Positions 6,740 through 7,249 of a stretch of DNA of 7,249 bases are shown here, in pieces. The first letter of the stretch is position 1. Each line of letters opens with the position of its first letter. The stretch is from Pseudodesulfovibrio sp. (GTDB lineage: Bacteria; Desulfobacterota; Desulfovibrionia; Desulfovibrionales; Desulfovibrionaceae), in contig JAFLJW010000074.1 of NCBI GenBank assembly GCA_022712815.1, forward strand, positions 1-7,249. The letters run 5' to 3'. Under the pieces are notes generated by a model. It searched no databases and was not told where the DNA came from. It worked only from the letters and a program-made list of their open reading frames with translations. The position numbers and the translations under genes are program-made.

Positions 6740-7249
6740 ATGCCCAAAAAGAAAAGAACGTGCGATGAAGCACAGTTGAAATGGTTTGAAGAAGCACTTG
6801 AGCGTATCAAAAAAGCCACCGGAGCACGTACCCAGGTGCAGTTGGCAGAAGTTCTAGATGTGAGACAATCCAGCATCTCCGATGCCAAACGTCGTTGCTC
6901 CATCCCTTCCGATTGGTTTTTGAAGCTGTACCGCAGCCACGGCCTTGATCCGGATTGGCTGTCAGAAGGTATTGAGCCGGTTTATATCAATGCCAACAAA
7001 GCAAAAATCCCTGCGGACACCCTGCTTCGCGAAACACCCGCTCCCTACGGCAGGATGAATTCCCGCGGTCGCGTTGTGCCCGTTTCCACCATGGCAGGAG
7101 CCGATAAGAAAGCCGCCCAGTGGGAACCCAATCCCATTGAGGAGCTCTCTGTTCCCGAATCCTTCAGCCGGCCCAAACTTCAGGTAGTCAAGATCGACTC
7201 GGCAGGCATGGAGCCCGGCATTGAGCGCGGTGCTTTCGTCGGTATTGAC
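6740..7249 (+). CDS. CI-type phage-repressor-like transcriptional regulator, 3' end outside window
   Basis: An ATG with a strong ribosome binding site (AAGGAG, 6728-6733, 6 nt spacing) opens a frame that stays open for 170 codons to the window edge. Residues about 18-78 match the bacteriophage CI repressor helix-turn-helix family: ALERIKKATGARTQVQLAEVLDV, recognition helix near RQSSISDAKRR (42-52), then the typical IPSDWFLKLYRSHGLDPDWLSEG. A linker leads to RVVPVSTMAGA (111-121), which contains Ala119-Gly120 where S24/LexA-type repressors carry their cleavage site. KIDSAGMEPGIERGAFVGID (151-170) is the start of the S24 core. Families normally read GxSM there; here Gly156 precedes Met157, so the catalytic serine may be missing unless Ser154 substitutes. 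The catalytic lysine would lie beyond the window. It may be a host regulator or a prophage-derived one; no phage genes are visible. It probably represses its own promoter through the dyads at 6557-6591. Confidence 0.88.
   Translation, partial: MPKKKRTCDEAQLKWFEEALERIKKATGARTQVQLAEVLDVRQSSISDAKRRCSIPSDWFLKLYRSHGLDPDWLSEGIEPVYINANKAKIPADTLLRETPAPYGRMNSRGRVVPVSTMAGADKKAAQWEPNPIEELSVPESFSRPKLQVVKIDSAGMEPGIERGAFVGID

Noticed and set aside
1..7249. CRISPR array, tRNA, rRNA or insertion-sequence ends
   Set aside because: I found no regularly spaced repeats, cloverleaf-like sequence, rRNA segments, transposase or terminal inverted repeats in the window.

Overview
The window looks like chromosomal DNA of a Gram-negative bacterium, most likely a deltaproteobacterium of the Desulfovibrio/Pseudodesulfovibrio type. 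That assignment is an inference from protein style, moderate-to-high GC in the genes and gene content; no rRNA or other taxonomic marker is present. Two transcription units diverge from a short AT-rich spacer near 4406-4513, and a third unit begins near the right edge.

Left part. Positions 1-647 hold no gene I can support: the stretch is visibly poorer in GC than the genes and contains homopolymer and polypyrimidine tracts. A very long hairpin (648-698) closes a leftward operon. Read on the minus strand from 4405 to 753, that operon encodes an AlgC-type phosphomannomutase/phosphoglucomutase, a YkgJ-type cysteine-cluster protein, a MacA-like periplasmic adaptor with an N-terminal membrane anchor, and a LolD/MacB-type ABC ATPase. 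The gaps between genes are 3, 7 and 1 nt, so the four are almost certainly co-transcribed and probably translationally coupled. No FtsX/MacB-type permease is encoded, although adaptor and ATPase both need one.

Right part. hflK and hflC (4514-6450) encode the paired SPFH-domain membrane proteins that in other bacteria form the HflKC complex around the FtsH protease. They end at a strong terminator (6471-6516). After it comes a regulatory region with two near-identical dyads 22 bp apart (6557-6569 and 6579-6591) next to an extended -10 promoter, and then the first 170 codons of a CI-type repressor (6740 to the window edge). This protein has a Phage_CI_repr-like helix-turn-helix and the start of an S24/LexA-like domain in which glycine seems to occupy the catalytic serine position.

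The points most worth a second look are the repressor with its unusual S24 motif and tandem operators, and the permease-less adaptor/ATPase pair embedded in a sugar-phosphate mutase operon. Nothing here amounts to a clearly new defence or mobile system.
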